Positions 35,942-45,139 of a stretch of DNA of 64,000 nucleotides are shown one piece after another. The notes under the pieces were generated by a model. It saw only the letters and a list, made by a program, of their open reading frames with translations. It made no database searches and had not been told where the DNA came from. Both the position numbers and the translations under genes were made by a program. The DNA comes from Desulfosarcina widdelii (GTDB lineage: Bacteria; Desulfobacterota; Desulfobacteria; Desulfobacterales; Desulfosarcinaceae). The stretch lies in contig NZ_AP021875.1 of assembly GCF_009688965.1 (NCBI RefSeq), forward strand, positions 4,712,001 through 4,776,000, written 5' to 3'. Every line of letters starts with the position of its first letter. Position 1 is the stretch's first letter.

Positions 35942-36790
35942 GTGACAGCTGTGCCGACCTTCAACAGTGTGGTCTTTGCCGGCGGCGGCTGCCGTTGCGT
36001 GTGGCAGGCCGGGTTCTGGGCCGTGGCCGCAGAACCGCTGGGCTTGGATCGGGCGGTGATCGGCAGCGTCAGCGCCGGGGCGGCCATGGCCTGCCTGGTG
36101 CGAAGCGGCCGCATTGACAAGGGGTTGGCCCTGTTCAAACGCCGCTTTGCCGGCAACTCCAGAAACATCTACCTGACCCGCTGGGGAACCGGCCGGCCGG
36201 TTTTTCCCCAGGTTGCGATCTACCGGGAAGGCGTTCTTTCGGTCATGGACGACAGCGCCATGGACCGCATGCGGCGAGGCCCCGACATTCGCGTGCTGAT
36301 GGCCAGGCCCCCCGCCTGGTTATCTCCACAGGTGGCCCCCGCATTGGGCATCGGCACCTACCTGACGGAAAAGCATTTGAAAAAGCCGATGCACCCCACC
36401 TGGGCGACCAAAGTGGGCTTTCGCCCGTTGGTGGCTTCGGTCCGGGAGTGTCGAAGCCCGGGCCAACTGGCCGATCTGATCCTGCAATCCTCGTGCACCC
36501 CGCCCTTCGTACCGCTTCAATATCGCGGCCGGCAGCCCGTGCTCGACGGAGGTCTGATCGACAACTGTCCTGTGGCGACGGTGGCCGATGTCTCCGGGCC
36601 GATGCTGGTGCTGTTGTCGAGACGCTATCCCTCGGACCGAATTCCCCATGGCGGCAAACGACTCTACCTCCAGCCGTCCAAAGAGCCGCTCATCGGCCGC
36701 TGGGATTACACCAATCCCGGCGGGTTGCAGGCAACCTTCGACCTGGGGCGCCGGGATGCAGAAACGTTCCTTTCACGGTTGAGAAGATAG
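35942..36790 (+). CDS. Patatin-like phospholipase
   Basis: A protein of about 282 residues with the patatin catalytic dyad. The oxyanion hole is FAGGGCRCVWQAG, the nucleophile elbow is IGSVSAGAAMA (GxSxG) and the Asp is in VLDGGLIDN (DGG). It should hydrolyse phospholipid acyl esters or other lipids in the cytoplasm. The start is probably the GTG at 35942, after a GGGG-rich stretch; a TTG at 35882 would add 20 residues. The oxyanion loop contains two Cys, which is uncommon. The gene stands alone, with no secretion genes nearby. Confidence 0.85.
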   Translation: MTAVPTFNSVVFAGGGCRCVWQAGFWAVAAEPLGLDRAVIGSVSAGAAMACLVRSGRIDKGLALFKRRFAGNSRNIYLTRWGTGRPVFPQVAIYREGVLSVMDDSAMDRMRRGPDIRVLMARPPAWLSPQVAPALGIGTYLTEKHLKKPMHPTWATKVGFRPLVASVRECRSPGQLADLILQSSCTPPFVPLQYRGRQPVLDGGLIDNCPVATVADVSGPMLVLLSRRYPSDRIPHGGKRLYLQPSKEPLIGRWDYTNPGGLQATFDLGRRDAETFLSRLRR

Positions 36791-36993
36791 TGCCCGATTT
36801 ATAAGAATTTGACCCAATCCCCGGCCAGTGGTACCCTATTTACTATCATCCAAGTCCGGTTCTTCACGCCTAATTTCGAATTTTGATTCTCGCGTTCACG
36901 TCTGGATGAAATCGGTCGATGCCCTACCGGGATAGCCGCATGTTGCCGTTTTTCCGGTGGCAGATTGGCAAACTTCTCGTCAGGGAGGCGTTT

Positions 36994-38283
36994 ATGGCAA
37001 GACGCGGTTTTTATCGGAGAATAAAAAATATCGGTTTCGTCTCTACCCGCCTGGCGGGTACCGATGGTGTTTCCCTGGAGACAGCCAAATGGGCCAACGT
37101 TTTCCAGTCGGAGGGGTTCAACTGCTTTTTTATGGCAGGAGAACTCGACAGCCCCGAAAACATCTCCATGCTTGTCCCCGAAGCGCATTTTACCCATCCC
37201 CGCATCCGGGCCATCAACAGCCATGTTTATGACAACCAAAAGCGCGACCGGAAAATTACCGCAGAGATCCATCGGCTGCGCCTACTTCTCAAGGATCGGC
37301 TGTACGCGTTTGCCGAGAAATTCGATATCCAACTCCTCGTCCCTCAGAACGCCTTGACGATTCCCATCAATATCCCATTGGGGCTGGCCTTGACCGAATT
37401 TATTGCCGAAACCGGGATGGCGACCATCGCTCACCACCACGATTTTTACTGGGAGCGCGACCGATTTATGAGCAATGCCGTCGGGGATTATCTGAAAATG
37501 GCTTTCCCGCCGGACCTGGAATCCATCAAACATGTGGTGATCAACAGCTTTGCAGCCCAGCAGCTCAGCCTGCGTACAGGTATCTCCGCGGCGTGCATCC
37601 CCAATGTCATGGATTTCGAGCATCCTCCTGAACCGCCGGATGCATACACCGTCGATGTCCGCAAAGATCTGGGGATCGCGGATGACGAATTTTTTATCCT
37701 TCAGCCCACCCGCGTGGTGGCCCGAAAGGGGATCGAGCATGCCATCGAGCTGGTGCACCGATTGGGCTTGAAGTCCAAGCTGGTGATTTCTCATGCCTCG
37801 GGCGACGAGGGCTACGATTATGAAAACCGGCTGCGCGATTATTCCAAGCTGATGGGGGTGAACACGGTGTTTGTGGCCAACATCATTAACGAGCAGCGCG
37901 GCAAAACGTCAGATGGCAGAAAAATCTATACCCTCGAGGACATCTATCCACACGCCGACCTGGTGACTTATCCGTCTACCTTCGAGGGGTTCGGCAATGC
38001 CTTTCTCGAAGCCGTGTACTTCAAACGGCCTATCGTGGTGAACAAGTACTCCATCTACGCCAAGGACATCGAACCCAAGGGCTTCAATGTGGTTGAGATC
38101 GACGGTTACGTGACCGATCAAGCGGTGAAAAAGGCCCGGCAGTTGCTCACCGATCCGGAACTTTGCCGCCAGACCGTGGAGCACAACTATGCCGTCGGCC
38201 GGCGGTTTTTTTCCTACCGGGTGCTTTCCAAGCGTTTGCGGGGCTTCATCCAGATGAGCCTGGGCGGCATCGGCAGGGAGTAA
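36994..38283 (+). CDS. GT4-family glycosyltransferase
   Basis: A 429-residue retaining glycosyltransferase with GT-B fold. The C-terminal half shows LQPTRVVARKGIEHAIELVH and the E-x7-E motif in STFEGFGNAFLEAVYF, which binds the nucleotide sugar. The N-terminal part has TDGVSLETAKWANVF and HHHDFYWERDRF. Start 36994 follows AGGGAGG. Its reading direction matches the GH13 phosphorylase at 40800, which suggests a role in glucosylglycerate or mannosylglucosylglycerate metabolism, but that is inferred from proximity only. The acceptor is unknown. An IS lies downstream between them. Confidence 0.8.
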   Translation: MARRGFYRRIKNIGFVSTRLAGTDGVSLETAKWANVFQSEGFNCFFMAGELDSPENISMLVPEAHFTHPRIRAINSHVYDNQKRDRKITAEIHRLRLLLKDRLYAFAEKFDIQLLVPQNALTIPINIPLGLALTEFIAETGMATIAHHHDFYWERDRFMSNAVGDYLKMAFPPDLESIKHVVINSFAAQQLSLRTGISAACIPNVMDFEHPPEPPDAYTVDVRKDLGIADDEFFILQPTRVVARKGIEHAIELVHRLGLKSKLVISHASGDEGYDYENRLRDYSKLMGVNTVFVANIINEQRGKTSDGRKIYTLEDIYPHADLVTYPSTFEGFGNAFLEAVYFKRPIVVNKYSIYAKDIEPKGFNVVEIDGYVTDQAVKKARQLLTDPELCRQTVEHNYAVGRRFFSYRVLSKRLRGFIQMSLGGIGRE

Positions 38284-38535
38284 GACTGCTCCGAGACCAT
38301 TGTTCTGGCTGAGACGGGCCGGCGGATTTTATATGGGCTTGCCGTCTGCATATTCAAATATCGTGCGGCTCTTTTCCCAAAACTTTCGGCTGCCGGCCCA
38401 CCCTTTGAAAACCAGACCGCGTCTTTGGACACGACATGGCTGGGATGTTCCAACGGCGTCAGGAAATCAACGCTTTGCTGGCAGACAGTGACGGTTGATC
38501 GGCAGCGGTTCGATGGCTTCATTATAATCATATGA

Positions 38536-39870
38536 TATCATAAATATTTTCAGTAACTTCCGGTTAAGTTATTGCACTAACGTTTTCTAATTTTGGCTCT
38601 TTTTCATATCGCTGATCACCGGCATCCACAGGCCAGCATCGCAGTTCATTTTCGATCTGAGTACGCAACTGCCTCACCCGCCGGATGGATACCTTTTCCT
38701 TAAAATGGTTGTGACAGTATATGGCCAACAACAGATAAGTGATCAGGCCTGAAAGGATCTGGACCATGAGGCCATAGGAACTGCGGGCAATCAGATGGTA
38801 GACCTTCAGGTGTCTTTTCCACCAGGCAAAAAAGTTCTCAATGTTCCAGCGCAATTTATACGCCTGTGCGATCTGCTCCGACGATAAATCGTAGCGATTG
38901 GTGGCAATCCAGTATTTGACACGGTCGACTTCGTAACCCACCAACCGTAAGGGGCGTTGGCTCTGGTTTATACCCGCGGTACCCAAAAGTACCATGCCAT
39001 CGAAGAAAACAATGCTGTCAGCAGGTATCGCGTGCTGAGAGACGATCTTTTTCTTGGTGCTGGCCTTGATTCGGCAAATAAACAACTGATCGTTTTCTTG
39101 CCATTGATCGAACAGTTCGTGGCATTGATATCCACGGTCCAGAACCCCGGTTTGCCCTTTCGAAAGTATCTTAGAGACAAAAGGCCTTTCCGCACCGTTG
39201 CCGTCGGTGAGATAAACTTTCCTGGGAATGGATCGATTCAGGTCAAAGCCGACATGAACTTTTGCCTTTTTGGATGCTTTTCGATAATCGGCCCAAAGCA
39301 TGGATAAGGTGCCATCAATCAAGGAACCGTCAATCCCAACCAATTGGCCAAGCTCCTTATTGGCCTCCGGTAACAAATGGGATGCTTGCTGTTGGAGATT
39401 TTCGAATACATGTAAGAACTGATCAAGCCCACGCGTGTTTGTGGCCTCGGAGAAACTGCTCTTTTCAATGCCATCTTCAGGAGCAATATGTTCTCTGGCA
39501 AAGTTGTCTTCTTTGAGAGTTTGCAAAAGGTGTTGTGCCGATGTGTGTTCTTCAAGATGGAAAAAGACCAATGCCCGCAGCTGCTCCTCGAAAGACATTT
39601 TCAAGGGGCGATTCCCTCTGGATTGAAGTTCAGGCATCGTATTCATGGCATTAAGAGCAGGTTTCAATAAGTCGAAAAAAGAAATGGAGCTTGGCTTTTT
39701 GCATGGGTGAAATGTGCGCGGCATGTATAACCTCCTGTAATAATGAGTTATACAAAATCGCGCCGCTTATTGACCGCTTGTTGTCAAGCATAAAATTGCG
39801 TCATTACAAAATAATCTCAAATGCTTATATGCAAAAGCCTATCCGGAAATTACTGAAATATTTTATATCA
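38536..39870 (-). mobile_element. Complete IS4-family insertion sequence with target duplication
   Basis: The element runs from 38541 to 39865 (1325 bp). Its terminal inverted repeats are at 38541-38563 (TAAATATTTTCAGTAACTTCCGG) and 39843-39865, whose complement differs at only four or five of 23 positions. A 5-bp direct repeat TATCA flanks both sides (38536-38540 and 39866-39870; ATATCA if an extra shared A counts). One intact transposase gene fills it. Complete ends, duplication and an open frame suggest recent, possibly active insertion. It sits between two genes and breaks none. Confidence 0.85.
38564..39724 (-). CDS. IS4-family DDE transposase
   Basis: A 386-residue transposase. The DDE residues are visible: first Asp in VGIDGSLIDGT, second in GVLDRGYQCHELF, and Glu in RWNIENFFAWWKRHL (the YREK-like region). 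The N terminus (FFDLLKPALN) and the C-terminal RQLRTQIENELRCW match IS4-group enzymes. It cuts and pastes the element by recognising its terminal repeats. RBS AGGAGG precedes the ATG at 39724. The frame is intact. A start codon 141 bases inside the right end leaves room for the inverted repeat and promoter. Confidence 0.92.
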   Translation of the reverse strand: MPRTFHPCKKPSSISFFDLLKPALNAMNTMPELQSRGNRPLKMSFEEQLRALVFFHLEEHTSAQHLLQTLKEDNFAREHIAPEDGIEKSSFSEATNTRGLDQFLHVFENLQQQASHLLPEANKELGQLVGIDGSLIDGTLSMLWADYRKASKKAKVHVGFDLNRSIPRKVYLTDGNGAERPFVSKILSKGQTGVLDRGYQCHELFDQWQENDQLFICRIKASTKKKIVSQHAIPADSIVFFDGMVLLGTAGINQSQRPLRLVGYEVDRVKYWIATNRYDLSSEQIAQAYKLRWNIENFFAWWKRHLKVYHLIARSSYGLMVQILSGLITYLLLAIYCHNHFKEKVSIRRVRQLRTQIENELRCWPVDAGDQRYEKEPKLENVSAIT

Positions 39871-39961
39871 ATGGGCCTGGTATGAATGTTGAATGGTTGT
39901 TGATCGTGCCTATCCGAATGGAGGGCCGCAATATGGAAAACGCCACAATTGCGAGATCAAG

Positions 39962-40735
39962 ATGATTTCAAAAACCCAAATGACCATCGACATGTACCTG
40001 AAAAATGCGGGCTTCAAGACCGAAGCTACGGCGACCCGGAAAAACTTCATTCCCCTGAAAAACGTTTCCGGCAGTCAGTTTCAGGATGTGCTTGACAGCG
40101 TTTCCGCGAACGAGGAGCAGACCGCCGAAGACCCTGTTCGGGGAGCGACCCTGGCTGACTACCGCAAGCAACGGCATTCCGATCCGGCGGCTGCCTTTTT
40201 CAGCCAATCCACACGCTTTGGCGGCCTGCAACGGGGTTCTGATCCAGGGCTTTATGGCGGTCCTTCATACGCGGCCTTGCACAGCCCGTCTTCCAGTCCG
40301 GAATCCATCGATGCGTTGGCAACGGATGTCGGTACGAAGTCGGATACCGGATCGGATCGCGATGGATCGATACAGGACAGCATCCGACAGGCGGCGGCAA
40401 CATACAACCTGCCAGAGAAGTTGATCGAAAGCGTCATCCGGGCCGAGTCCGGCTTCCAGCCCGACGCCGTATCGCCGGCGGGAGCCCAGGGCCTGATGCA
40501 GCTGATGCCGGCCACGGCCAATGAACTGGGAGTGGCGGACCCCTTTGACATCGGCCAGAACATCGACGGCGGCGCCAAGTATCTTCGCCAGATGCTGGAT
40601 CGGTTTGATGGAGATCTTAAGGTGGCCCTGGCTGCGTACAACGCCGGCCCCGGGACGGTGGCGCGCTACAACGGCGACGTTCCCTACCGGGAAACCCGAG
40701 ACTATGTCAAACGGGTTCTGGCCGGAATGGCTTAA
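39962..40735 (+). CDS. Lytic transglycosylase (SLT domain)
   Basis: A 257-residue protein. Residues about 150-255 are an SLT domain with catalytic Glu in SVIRAESGFQ, followed by SPAGAQGLMQLMPATANELG and ALAAYNAGPGTVARY, all family hallmarks. It cleaves peptidoglycan between MurNAc and GlcNAc. The N-terminal 140 residues are polar and low-complexity, and no clear signal peptide is seen, a feature shared with flagellar or secretion-associated transglycosylases. The ATG at 39962 is chosen; the ribosome binding site is weak. The IS right end lies 90 bases upstream and may have displaced the original promoter. Confidence 0.82.
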   Translation: MISKTQMTIDMYLKNAGFKTEATATRKNFIPLKNVSGSQFQDVLDSVSANEEQTAEDPVRGATLADYRKQRHSDPAAAFFSQSTRFGGLQRGSDPGLYGGPSYAALHSPSSSPESIDALATDVGTKSDTGSDRDGSIQDSIRQAAATYNLPEKLIESVIRAESGFQPDAVSPAGAQGLMQLMPATANELGVADPFDIGQNIDGGAKYLRQMLDRFDGDLKVALAAYNAGPGTVARYNGDVPYRETRDYVKRVLAGMA

Positions 40736-40799
40736 TTAGAGGGTTCCCTCTCGCTCCATTTGGGATGATACGGCTTTTTCCTTCTTCAAGGAGGCCTAT

Positions 40800-42491
40800 A
40801 TGACATCCACCGAACGCATCCAAGACCTGTTAAACCGAATCTACGGCCCGGAAAAAGGCCGTCAGGTCCATGACCGCCTGATGCCCCTGATCGAAGGATT
40901 CGACAAAAAGCCGGGTCGAAACGCCTCCCGGTTTGTCCAGGGCGAAATGGTGCTGATTACTTATGGTGACACATTGCGTCACCCAGGAGAAAAACCGCTG
41001 GCCACTTTTCACCGTTTTGCCCGGCGGTTTCTGAAAGATGCGGTTTCCAGCGTTCATTTCCTGCCGTTTTTCCCCTATTCATCGGACGACGGTTTTTCGG
41101 TGAAAGATTTCTTTCGGATCGACGAAACGTTGGGAGACTGGAACGACGTGGCGCGCATCGGTGAGGATTTCAAGCTGATGTTCGATTTTGTCATCAATCA
41201 CTTCAGCGCCGAAAGCCAGTGGTTCCAGAACTATCTCGAGGACAGGCCCGGGTTCGAGCATTTTGCCATAGAAGTCGATCCAGCAGAGGATCTTTCCGCG
41301 GTTACCCGCCCGCGATCTTTGCCTCTGCTGACCCCTTTTACCAAGAGAGACGGACGCCGGGTGCACCTGTGGACCACCTTCAGCGCCGACCAGATCGATT
41401 TCAATTACGCCAGCCTTGACGTTCTTGAGAAAATGGTCCAGGCACTGCTTTTCTATGTGGAAAAGGGAGCGACCATTTTGCGGCTGGACGCCATCGCCTA
41501 TCTGTGGAAAACTGTCGGCACCACCTGCATCCATCTGCCCCAGACCCATGACATGGTGCGCCTGTTTCGCCAGATTCTCGATATAGCGGCGCCGGAGGTC
41601 ATGCTCATCACCGAGACCAACGTGCCGCACGAGGAGAACATCAGCTACTTCGGCAGCGGCCGGGACGAAGCCCAGATGGTTTACAACTTCACCCTGCCGC
41701 CGCTGCTTTTATACACCTTCGTAAAACAAGATGCTACAATTCTCACCCGCTGGGCGCGGGGGCTGAATCTGCCATCGCCGGAGACTGTCTTTTTCAATTT
41801 CACGGCCTCCCACGACGGCATCGGTGTGCGGCCACTGGAAGGGATTCTGCCGGCTGAAGAGATCGATCTTCTCGTCAAGGCAGTCACGGCCAATGGCGGC
41901 CAGGTATCCTGCAAAGACAATCCTGACGGCAGCCAGAGCCCGTACGAACTCAACATCACATACATGGACGCTATTTTGGCAGACGAGCGTTCGGACAAGA
42001 CCGACAAGTTCCTGGCCTCACAGGCCCTCCAGTACAGCCTGCCGGGGGTGCCGGCCACCTATATTCACAGTCTGCTGGGATCGCGCAACTGGCACACGGG
42101 CGTTCGCAAGACCGGCCGGGCGCGGAGCATCAACCGGGAGAAGCTGAACCTGGAGCGGGTCCTTGAGGAGTTGGACGACCCGGCTTCCTTCCGTTCACGG
42201 GTCTTTTTCCCTTATCTGCAAATGATCGGTACATGGAGGCGGCAGCCGGCCTTTCACCCCCAGGCCGCGTTCGAGGTCCTGGACGCCGGTGCCGGTTTGT
42301 TCGCTATCCGACGCACCGGTGGCGGCCAGACCATTCATGCCGTGACCAATGTGTCTGCCAGGCCGGTTACTCTGGACATCGAGCGCCTGCGCATCACCCG
42401 ATCCGGCCGCGATCTGGTATCCGGCAACCGGATCGACAGCGCCACATTGGTTCTGGCCCCCTATCGGTTTGCCTGGCTGGAGGCCCCATAA
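40800..42491 (+). CDS. GH13_18 sugar phosphorylase (glucosylglycerate/sucrose phosphorylase type)
   Basis: A 563-residue alpha-amylase-family enzyme. The nucleophile Asp lies in LRLDAIAYLWK, the acid Glu in LITETNVPHEEN, and the third Asp in FTASHDGIGVRP. The stretch VHFLPFFPYSSDDGFSVKDF is the sucrose-phosphorylase signature. Subfamily 18 enzymes split sucrose, sucrose-6-phosphate or glucosylglycerate with phosphate to glucose-1-phosphate. With a GT4 transferase nearby and no sucrose genes, glucosylglycerate phosphorylase is a reasonable guess. AAGGAGG precedes the ATG. No signal peptide, so it is cytoplasmic. Confidence 0.85.
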   Translation: MTSTERIQDLLNRIYGPEKGRQVHDRLMPLIEGFDKKPGRNASRFVQGEMVLITYGDTLRHPGEKPLATFHRFARRFLKDAVSSVHFLPFFPYSSDDGFSVKDFFRIDETLGDWNDVARIGEDFKLMFDFVINHFSAESQWFQNYLEDRPGFEHFAIEVDPAEDLSAVTRPRSLPLLTPFTKRDGRRVHLWTTFSADQIDFNYASLDVLEKMVQALLFYVEKGATILRLDAIAYLWKTVGTTCIHLPQTHDMVRLFRQILDIAAPEVMLITETNVPHEENISYFGSGRDEAQMVYNFTLPPLLLYTFVKQDATILTRWARGLNLPSPETVFFNFTASHDGIGVRPLEGILPAEEIDLLVKAVTANGGQVSCKDNPDGSQSPYELNITYMDAILADERSDKTDKFLASQALQYSLPGVPATYIHSLLGSRNWHTGVRKTGRARSINREKLNLERVLEELDDPASFRSRVFFPYLQMIGTWRRQPAFHPQAAFEVLDAGAGLFAIRRTGGGQTIHAVTNVSARPVTLDIERLRITRSGRDLVSGNRIDSATLVLAPYRFAWLEAP

Positions 42492-42607
42492 GACGCCGAT
42501 ATCATCCTCCTTGACAGCCGAACCTGTTTTGACTATCGGTTCCTTGATTCTTGAAAAACAGTAATACACCTCGTTCCCATGTTGCGCCGGGGGGCGCCAA
42601 TAGCATT

Positions 42608-42633
42608 GGTTCCCACGAAGGAGTATGGGAACC
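42608..42633. repeat. REP-like hairpin
   Basis: GGTTCCCA (42608-42615) is exactly complementary to TGGGAACC (42626-42633), separated by 10 bases. A related CGTTCCCATG stretch precedes it near 42571. Such GTTCCCA palindromes are frequent dispersed repeats in many proteobacteria. It lies 26 bases before the next ATG. Confidence 0.55.
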
Positions 42634-42659
42634 AGATAGAACTTCAATGGTGAGAACCT

Positions 42660-43208
42660 ATGGGCGAGATTAAAAGCACGTTGGATCTGGTCATGGAGCG
42701 GACCCGCCACCTTTCGCTTTCCGATGAAGAGAAAACCCATCAACGTAAAGAGGACTTCCGGAAACGGTTGCAGGGCCTGTTGCAGCGGTATGCCGACGGT
42801 GCGCTGACCGTGGAAGACCTGCGGGAAAAAATTAAAGCCCTTCAAGCGGAACTGAAGGTTGACGATCCGATGGTTGCGGTAACGGCCGTGGCGGGACGCA
42901 TGGAACCCGACCGGGACAATCGTATCTGGCTGGACCTGCTGGCGGTTTTTGCGCCGGCTGTTTGCGGGTCCCTGGAAGCAGCGCTTAAAGTTTACCGCCG
43001 ACAGCGGGACGACAGTTTGTGGGAAGGGGTCGAACGCCTGAGGCGTCGGTTGGCGCAAGACCACGGTATTTCAGGCACGGCCGTGGCTCCCAATCCGCAC
43101 AAAGACCCCGAATGTCAGGCGCAACTGGTCCGTTTACGGCAGCAGGCGAAAAGCCGGTTGGCGGCTATCGTAGACGAGGGCAGCCAACCGCCCCAGCACA
43201 ACGAATAA
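42660..43208 (+). CDS. Hypothetical protein, helical and charged
   Basis: A 182-residue cytoplasmic protein with mostly helical, highly charged sequence. Its first 75 residues (KTHQRKEDFRKRLQGLLQRY then DLREKIKALQAELK) are probably a coiled coil. A central hydrophobic helix occurs near residues 90-108 (IWLDLLAVFAPAVCGSL). The C-terminal part is rich in Arg and Gln. I do not recognise a family and cannot propose a role. It is convergent with the metallohydrolase. No clear ribosome binding site is seen, but codon use is like that of neighbours. Confidence 0.6.
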   Translation: MGEIKSTLDLVMERTRHLSLSDEEKTHQRKEDFRKRLQGLLQRYADGALTVEDLREKIKALQAELKVDDPMVAVTAVAGRMEPDRDNRIWLDLLAVFAPAVCGSLEAALKVYRRQRDDSLWEGVERLRRRLAQDHGISGTAVAPNPHKDPECQAQLVRLRQQAKSRLAAIVDEGSQPPQHNE

Positions 43209-43225
43209 CCTTCCAACGAGAGTCA

Positions 43226-43894
43226 TCAGACGTAGCCGAACCACATCTGCTCGACCTGTTTGAAGTTGGTTTTTACCGCTTCTGTGCCGGACACCACCTC
43301 CCCGTGGCCGGAGAGCAGCCAGTGGCTGTCCAGGGCGCCCATGCGGCGGATGCTCTCTTTTAGCTGCCGGCCGTTGCCGCCGGGCAGGTCGGTGCGGCCC
43401 AACCCACCCTTGAAGATCAGGTCTCCGGTAAAAAGGGCCTTTTCCGTCGACCAGTAAAGGGTGATTCCGCCGGGCGAGTGTCCGGGGGTGTGGAAGACCT
43501 CCAGTGAGATGTCGCCAACGGTCAACTCTCCCTCTTCCAGGAAAAAATCGGGCCGGAACATTTCCAGTTCGATCTCCATGGAGGCCTTGAGCATCGGCGC
43601 CATTTTCTCGACCAGGGCCCACTCAGCGGCATGCAGAGCAAACCGGGCCGGGGCATCGTTGAAGAATTGCACCGCCTCAATGTGGTCCGGGTGGGCATGG
43701 GTGCAGATCACCAGGTCGATATCGTCGATGGCCAGGTCGATGCGATCCAGTTCATCGCGGACATGCCCGAAATGGGCCGCGTGGCCCGGATCGATCAGGA
43801 TGGTTTTTTCCGGAGAGCAGATCAGGTACGTATTGCAGTTGTTGGCGGTCGGCGAGCTCCACAAAAAGGCGTGCAGGTTGGGTTTCAGTTTCAT
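43226..43894 (-). CDS. MBL-fold metallohydrolase (glyoxalase II-like)
   Basis: A 222-residue metallo-beta-lactamase-fold hydrolase. The binuclear metal site is THAHPDHIEA (HxHxDH), with His in FHTPGHSPGGITLYW, Asp in LFTGDLIF and a last His in LLSGHGEVV. Such proteins hydrolyse thioesters such as S-lactoylglutathione or related compounds. AAGGAG precedes the ATG at 43894. The substrate is unknown; no glyoxalase I lies nearby. Confidence 0.85.
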   Translation of the reverse strand: MKLKPNLHAFLWSSPTANNCNTYLICSPEKTILIDPGHAAHFGHVRDELDRIDLAIDDIDLVICTHAHPDHIEAVQFFNDAPARFALHAAEWALVEKMAPMLKASMEIELEMFRPDFFLEEGELTVGDISLEVFHTPGHSPGGITLYWSTEKALFTGDLIFKGGLGRTDLPGGNGRQLKESIRRMGALDSHWLLSGHGEVVSGTEAVKTNFKQVEQMWFGYV

Positions 43895-43984
43895 TTGATG
43901 TACTCCTTGATGGTTGATCCGTCGGTCAATCTGTGTTTAACTGCCTGTATTTGCCATCATCTGCTGCAACGAAAAGGAATTGTG

Positions 43985-44386
43985 ATGCCTTTTTCGAGAA
44001 TATTGGTTTTTTTGTTGTGCATTCTGTTCCTGGGATGTGCGGTGCTGTCGGAAAAATACAAAATGGAAGAGTACGGCCGCACCATCGATTCCTATGAAAC
44101 CGCCATGCGGGTGTCGGATTTCAACGTTGCGTGCCAGTATATAGCTCCCGATGTGTTGAGGCATGAAGATTGCATGCAGCGATACGAAAATGTGAAGATT
44201 GCCAGCTACAGTGTGCGTTCCGCAAAGGTTGCCGATGACAAACAAAAGGTGGACCTGAAAGTTGAAGTCTCCTATTTTCTTCTTGATCGCTATGTGGTGA
44301 AAAAGATTATGCTCGAACAATCATGGCAGTATGAAGAGGCGTCGAAACGCTGGCTTCTCAAGACTGCGCCACCCAATTTCAATTAA
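43985..44386 (+). CDS. Small lipoprotein of unknown function
   Basis: A 133-residue protein. Its signal peptide ends in a lipobox (LLCILFLGCAVLS), so lipidation at Cys18 is likely. The mature part looks like a small alpha+beta (NTF2/cystatin-like) domain with GRTIDSYETAMRVSDF and VDLKVEVSYFLLDRYVVKK. AAAGGA lies before the ATG at 43985. It is divergent from the MBL gene. No known family could be assigned. Confidence 0.65.
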   Translation: MPFSRILVFLLCILFLGCAVLSEKYKMEEYGRTIDSYETAMRVSDFNVACQYIAPDVLRHEDCMQRYENVKIASYSVRSAKVADDKQKVDLKVEVSYFLLDRYVVKKIMLEQSWQYEEASKRWLLKTAPPNFN

Positions 44387-44417
44387 TGACGACTGTGTAA
44401 TAAAGCCGAAATCTGCG

Positions 44418-44900
44418 TTACGACTCCGAAACGTCCGCGATCTCGGCATGTGCCACCGCAATCAACTCCTCCGAAGACACTTTCACCAGGGCGTCAATAT
44501 CACCCCCGCCACCGTACATCTCTTCCCGCTGGGCCGCAGTCCGATCCACTATCGTTCGCAATGGCTTGCGGTGGCCGAAGGGCGGCATGCTTCCCACTAC
44601 ATAGCCGGTGATCTTCAGAGCCTGCTCTGCCGTGGCGAATTTTACCCGTCTGCGATTCATGCTCAGGTAGTCCGCAAGTTTCTTGCGGTCCACCCGTGCC
44701 GTACCGCTGTTTACAACCAGGAAGGGCTGGTTTTCGGCCAAAAAGACCAGTGACTTGATGATCGACAAGGGCTCCACCCCCAGGGCCCCGGCGGCATCGG
44801 TGACCGTGGCGGTGGGCATCGCCATGGGCAGGATGGTGGCATTCAGGCGATGGGTATCGATGAAGGACTGCAGATTTTCACGCCCCAATGGTGTCGTCAT
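44418..44900 (-). CDS. YbaK/EbsC-family aminoacyl-tRNA deacylase
   Basis: A protein of about 160 residues of the YbaK/ProX fold. Family features are TVTDAAGALGVEPLSIIKSLVF, with the catalytic Lys, and the loop GYVVGSMPPFGHRKPL matching the GxxxGxxxPxG motif. It hydrolyses mischarged tRNA, for example Cys- or Ala-tRNA(Pro), in the cytoplasm. The start is uncertain: ATG 44900 leaves 7 bases after the upstream stop, and ATG 44936 would overlap that gene by 29 bases. Neither has a good ribosome binding site, so coupling is likely. Confidence 0.82.
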   Translation of the reverse strand: MTTPLGRENLQSFIDTHRLNATILPMAMPTATVTDAAGALGVEPLSIIKSLVFLAENQPFLVVNSGTARVDRKKLADYLSMNRRRVKFATAEQALKITGYVVGSMPPFGHRKPLRTIVDRTAAQREEMYGGGGDIDALVKVSSEELIAVAHAEIADVSES

Positions 44901-44907
44901 GGTGTTT

Positions 44908-45132
44908 TCAAAGCCCTCGGACGCTTGTGGTGTCATCGAAAGGCCAGGTTCGTTTCAGGTTCTTGAGCATGCTGCGCACAACGGGCCCGTGCCTGGCCAG
45001 AAAGATCGTCAACTCCTCGAGGGCGTATTCGTCGATCTCGATTCCGCTGGATTCGATCAGATCCGCCAGGTCCGCAGCTGCATCGAGCACGCGGTCCCAT
45101 GCGTCGGCTTCCTGTTTGGAAATGGCGGCCAT
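44908..45132 (-). CDS. YebG-like small protein (second copy, shortened)
   Basis: A 74-residue protein that resembles the helical core of the neighbouring YebG. It has KQEADAWDRVLDAAADLADLIES against KKEAEAYDKMLDAAENLAAFIKD, and ALEELTIFLARHGPVVRSMLKNL against AISVFLAKNGPEVVRILKGL. It lacks the N-terminal beta strand and the Lys/Ala-rich tail. It begins 7 bases after yebG and looks like a tandem duplicate. The role is unknown; SOS control is possible by analogy. Confidence 0.7.
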   Translation of the reverse strand: MAAISKQEADAWDRVLDAAADLADLIESSGIEIDEYALEELTIFLARHGPVVRSMLKNLKRTWPFDDTTSVRGL

Positions 45133-45139
45133 GGGGCCT

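Noticed and set aside
38284..38535. Remnant gene between the glycosyltransferase and the IS
   Set aside because: Short frames on both strands have no recognisable motif, so a pseudogene cannot be supported.
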